Position numbers and translations under genes: made by a program
Assembly (NCBI GenBank): GCA_002311345.1
Contig: DCAA01000006.1
Location: forward strand, 122,208-128,691
Source of the DNA: Planctomycetes bacterium UBA1146
Lineage (GTDB): Bacteria > Planctomycetota > UBA8108 > UBA1146
Direction: 5' to 3'
Length of the DNA: 6,484 nucleotides
In this document: piece after piece, positions 4,084 through 6,484 of the stretch
How the letters are laid out: every line of letters starts with the position of its first letter
Numbering within the stretch: position 1 is the stretch's first letter
The notes under the pieces: model-generated
What the model was told of the DNA's origin: nothing
What the model saw: the letters and a program-made list of their open reading frames with translations, nothing else
Database searches by the model: none

Positions 4084-6484
4084 TTATTCCGAAAGGGATT
4101 CCGATACATCGAATTTCCTGCTGGTTTCGATGATCTTGATGCTCTCGATGATGTCTCCAGGTTTGACGTCGTTGTAGCCCTGGATGACAACTCCACATTC
4201 GAACCCTTCACGAACTTCCTTGACATCATCCTTGACACGTTTGAGCGAATCCAACTTTCCTTCGTGGACCACCACCCCGTCTCTGACGAGTCGGATCTTG
4301 TCATTTCGGGTGAGGACTCCGGTTCGCCCGATGCAACCGGCGATATTCCCGAGTTTTGAGGATCTGAAGAGTTTGAGGATTTCTATCGATCCCTGCACCT
4401 CTTCGGCCACACTCGGCGCTAGCATTCCTTCGAGAGCACGACGGGTTTCATCGAGTACTTCATATATGACCAAGTAGGTGCGAATCTCGACCCCTTTGAT
4501 TTCTGCTTCGTTTCTCGCACGATCTGAAGCTGTCACGTGGAAACCGATCACAATCGCGCTGGAAGCATCTGCAAGCAGGATGTCAGATTCGGAAATCTCC
4601 CCGACACCTGCTCGTATCACACGAACAGCAACCTCTTCGGTTTTCATGTTAGAGAGTTCGGTCTTGAGAACATCCAGAGTGCCCTTTACATCGGTTTTGA
4701 GCACGATGTTGATCTCTTTCACCTTCGCCTGATCGATGGTCTCGAAGAGACCCTCGAGTGTGACCTTCTGGCGTTCAGCACGATCTGATTTCGCTTTTGC
4801 TTGCTGCCGTTCTTCGGCGATCTGTTTCGCTTTGGCCGCATCGTCGAGTGCATAGAGTCTGTCTCCGGCCTCGGGAAGGTCATTGAGACCGGTGATCTCT
4901 ACCGGTGTGGAGGGGGGAGCACTCGTTACGTTTTCACCGCTGGTTGATCGAAGTGTGCGAATCTTTCCGTAGGCGGGACCGCACACCACGGCGTCACCCG
5001 GACGAAGTGTCCCATCCTGGATCAAGGCAGTGATGACGTTTCCTTGACCGGTAGAGGCTCGGGCATCGAGCACGGTACCGATGGCATTTTTCTTTGGATT
5101 TGCTTTCAGTTCGAGGATTTCCGATTCGAGCGAGAGATGTTCGAGCAATTCATCGATGCCCTCACCGGTGATGCCTGAAACTTCCAGCATCTCGGTCGTG
5201 CCTCCCCATTCGACCGGCGCCAGATCGAGTTCTGCAAGTCGAGCTTTGACCTTATCTGGATTGGCTCCTGCACGATCGATTTTGTTGATGGCGACCACGA
5301 TAGGAACATTTGCCGCGCGTGCATGCTCGATCGCTTCCTCTGTTTGAGGCATGGGACCATCGTCTGCAGCGACCACGAGAACTACCACATCAGTGACGTT
5401 GGCACCTCTCGCTCGCATGCTCGTGAATGCACGGTGGCCCGGGGTATCGACGAAAACCACATGAGCGTCTCCCTTATCGACGCGGTAGGCACTCATGTGC
5501 TGTGTGATCCCGCCGGATTCAGACTTGGTGATGGAACTCTCGCGGATCTTGTCGAGAAGGGTTGTTTTTCCATGGTCAACATGGCCCATCAGGGTGACCA
5601 CGGGTGCTCTCAGAGTCAGGTCCTCTTCGGAGTCTACGAGTTTGTCCAGTTCCTCGAGGGAGGATCCAAGAACTTTAGGTTCTTCGAGGATGATTTCGCA
5701 GTTGATCTCGACGGAGAGGATGTCAGTAATCTCTTCAGTGAGCGGAGAATTGACGTTTGCCAGTTTGCCGTGGTTCATCAACTTTTTCAGCAGTGCGGTC
5801 TGCTTGATCCCCAGAGCAAGGGACAGGTCCTTGATGGACGCGGGTTGTTCCAGCGTGACACTTTCCGGCAAGTCATCCGGGATGACGTCCTGCTGCATCC
5901 GTCTACGTGTGAAGTCCGATTCCTGACGTCGGGGGCGACTCCCTGGCCGTCCGCGGCCTTTGCCACCGGGACCTCCTCGTCCTGGCGGTCCAGATCGTCT
6001 CGGTGGGCCACCAGTGGTATCGGTACCGGGGAACACCATCACCTTCTTGCCACTTTGCGGGGTACCCGCAAGAGGTCGAGCGCTGGCTCCTCGCTGAGGA
6101 GGTCTACCGCCAGGTGAAGTACGTGCTGGGATTACCCTGCGTGCTGCGGGTCTTGCAGGAGCTTTCGACCGGATGATGAGAGGCCGTCCACGGGCCTTCT
6201 TCTTCGGATTTGCGGCTCCGGAGGGAAGCGGGCGGGCGACGGGGACGACCGGCTCCGCGGGGACCTTGGGAGTACTGCCGAACCCCGGTGCCATGACGAT
6301 TTTTGCTGGTTTTTTTCGTGGTGGAGAGATCTTGCTGCGATCTTCATCGGTCAGCCCTACCGGTGTGGTCTCAGCAGTATCCTGCGCCTCTTCCTTCGCT
6401 TCCGCTTGAGGATCCGGGGGAGGCTCTGGAGTTTCTTCCTCAACGGTGGCAGTGGGGCTCTCGACTTCCGGCTCCGGTTCGACT
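4084..6484 (-). CDS. infB: Translation initiation factor IF-2, N-terminus cut by window edge
   Basis: The frame is open from the right edge (first whole codon at 6483) to TAA at 4086-4084, 799 residues. IF2 is the GTPase that brings initiator fMet-tRNA to the 30S subunit and drives subunit joining. Counting from 6483: residues 1-60 are acidic and Pro-rich; ~61-200 are basic and rich in Pro, Gly and Arg; an IF2_N domain lies at ~207-260. The GTPase domain has G1 GHVDHGKT (300-307), switch I GGITQHMSAY (324-333, usually HIGAY), G3 DTPGH (346-350), G4 NKID (400-403) and SGI (436-438) where SAK or SAL is usual. Domain II follows (RPGDAVVCG, 494-502), then a charged helical linker (~549-575), domain III, and a C-terminal domain with LKRVKDDVKEVREGFECG and NDVKPGDIIE. 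The ATG at 6294 is not the start: it has no Shine-Dalgarno and IF2-like sequence continues upstream. nusA would be the expected upstream neighbour, outside the window. Confidence 0.97.
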   Translation of the reverse strand, partial: VEPEPEVESPTATVEEETPEPPPDPQAEAKEEAQDTAETTPVGLTDEDRSKISPPRKKPAKIVMAPGFGSTPKVPAEPVVPVARPLPSGAANPKKKARGRPLIIRSKAPARPAARRVIPARTSPGGRPPQRGASARPLAGTPQSGKKVMVFPGTDTTGGPPRRSGPPGRGGPGGKGRGRPGSRPRRQESDFTRRRMQQDVIPDDLPESVTLEQPASIKDLSLALGIKQTALLKKLMNHGKLANVNSPLTEEITDILSVEINCEIILEEPKVLGSSLEELDKLVDSEEDLTLRAPVVTLMGHVDHGKTTLLDKIRESSITKSESGGITQHMSAYRVDKGDAHVVFVDTPGHRAFTSMRARGANVTDVVVLVVAADDGPMPQTEEAIEHARAANVPIVVAINKIDRAGANPDKVKARLAELDLAPVEWGGTTEMLEVSGITGEGIDELLEHLSLESEILELKANPKKNAIGTVLDARASTGQGNVITALIQDGTLRPGDAVVCGPAYGKIRTLRSTSGENVTSAPPSTPVEITGLNDLPEAGDRLYALDDAAKAKQIAEERQQAKAKSDRAERQKVTLEGLFETIDQAKVKEINIVLKTDVKGTLDVLKTELSNMKTEEVAVRVIRAGVGEISESDILLADASSAIVIGFHVTASDRARNEAEIKGVEIRTYLVIYEVLDETRRALEGMLAPSVAEEVQGSIEILKLFRSSKLGNIAGCIGRTGVLTRNDKIRLVRDGVVVHEGKLDSLKRVKDDVKEVREGFECGVVIQGYNDVKPGDIIESIKIIETSRKFDVSESLSE

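Noticed and set aside
5323..6117. 264-residue plus-strand open frame
   Set aside because: It lies wholly antisense to infB, whose IF2 motifs are unmistakable, and it shows no domain of its own.
6292..6294. ATG as the start of infB
   Set aside because: No Shine-Dalgarno precedes it and the same frame stays open to the window edge with sequence typical of IF2 N-terminal regions.

Overview
The window carries five protein-coding genes and no RNA genes, insertion sequences or CRISPR arrays. Two genes run off the edges. Reading from position 1: (1) a minus-strand gene cut by the left edge (1-1079). Its ~220-residue N-terminal part resembles the HhH-GPD (endonuclease III-like) fold without an obvious catalytic apparatus, and it is fused to a long Ala/Lys pentapeptide-repeat tail of the histone H1 type. 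(2) An XdhC/CoxF-family molybdoenzyme maturation gene on the minus strand (1250-2080, TTG start). (3) A diguanylate cyclase with PAS, probable GAF and GGDEF domains on the plus strand (2237-3649). (4) rbfA on the minus strand (3646-4080). (5) infB on the minus strand, cut by the right edge (4084-6484).

The transcription units are: a rightward infB-independent unit holding only the GGDEF gene; a leftward infB-rbfA translation operon entering from the right edge and ending at rbfA; and leftward xdhC and HhH-GPD/H1-tail genes, 170 bp apart and possibly transcribed separately. The GGDEF gene and rbfA converge, and their stop codons interlock in a single CTAG. xdhC and the GGDEF gene diverge from a 156-bp region that holds a striking 20-bp palindrome.

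The organism is a bacterium of moderately high GC with Shine-Dalgarno-led genes. A degenerate HhH-GPD domain carrying an Ala/Lys tail, with the motif FVDWNEVR, recalls proteins I associate with Planctomycetota. The long Pro/Gly/Arg-rich N-terminal half of IF2 fits but is not specific. I put Planctomycetota first with moderate confidence; no 16S or other decisive marker is present.

Functionally the genes do not form one pathway. infB and rbfA serve translation initiation and 30S maturation, the GGDEF protein makes c-di-GMP, XdhC serves a molybdenum hydroxylase encoded elsewhere, and the tailed protein probably binds DNA or the nucleoid. I see no convincing new multi-gene system. The most unusual element is the degenerate-glycosylase/H1-tail fusion with its 15-bp coding repeat; the most testable regulatory element is the palindrome at 2181-2200.
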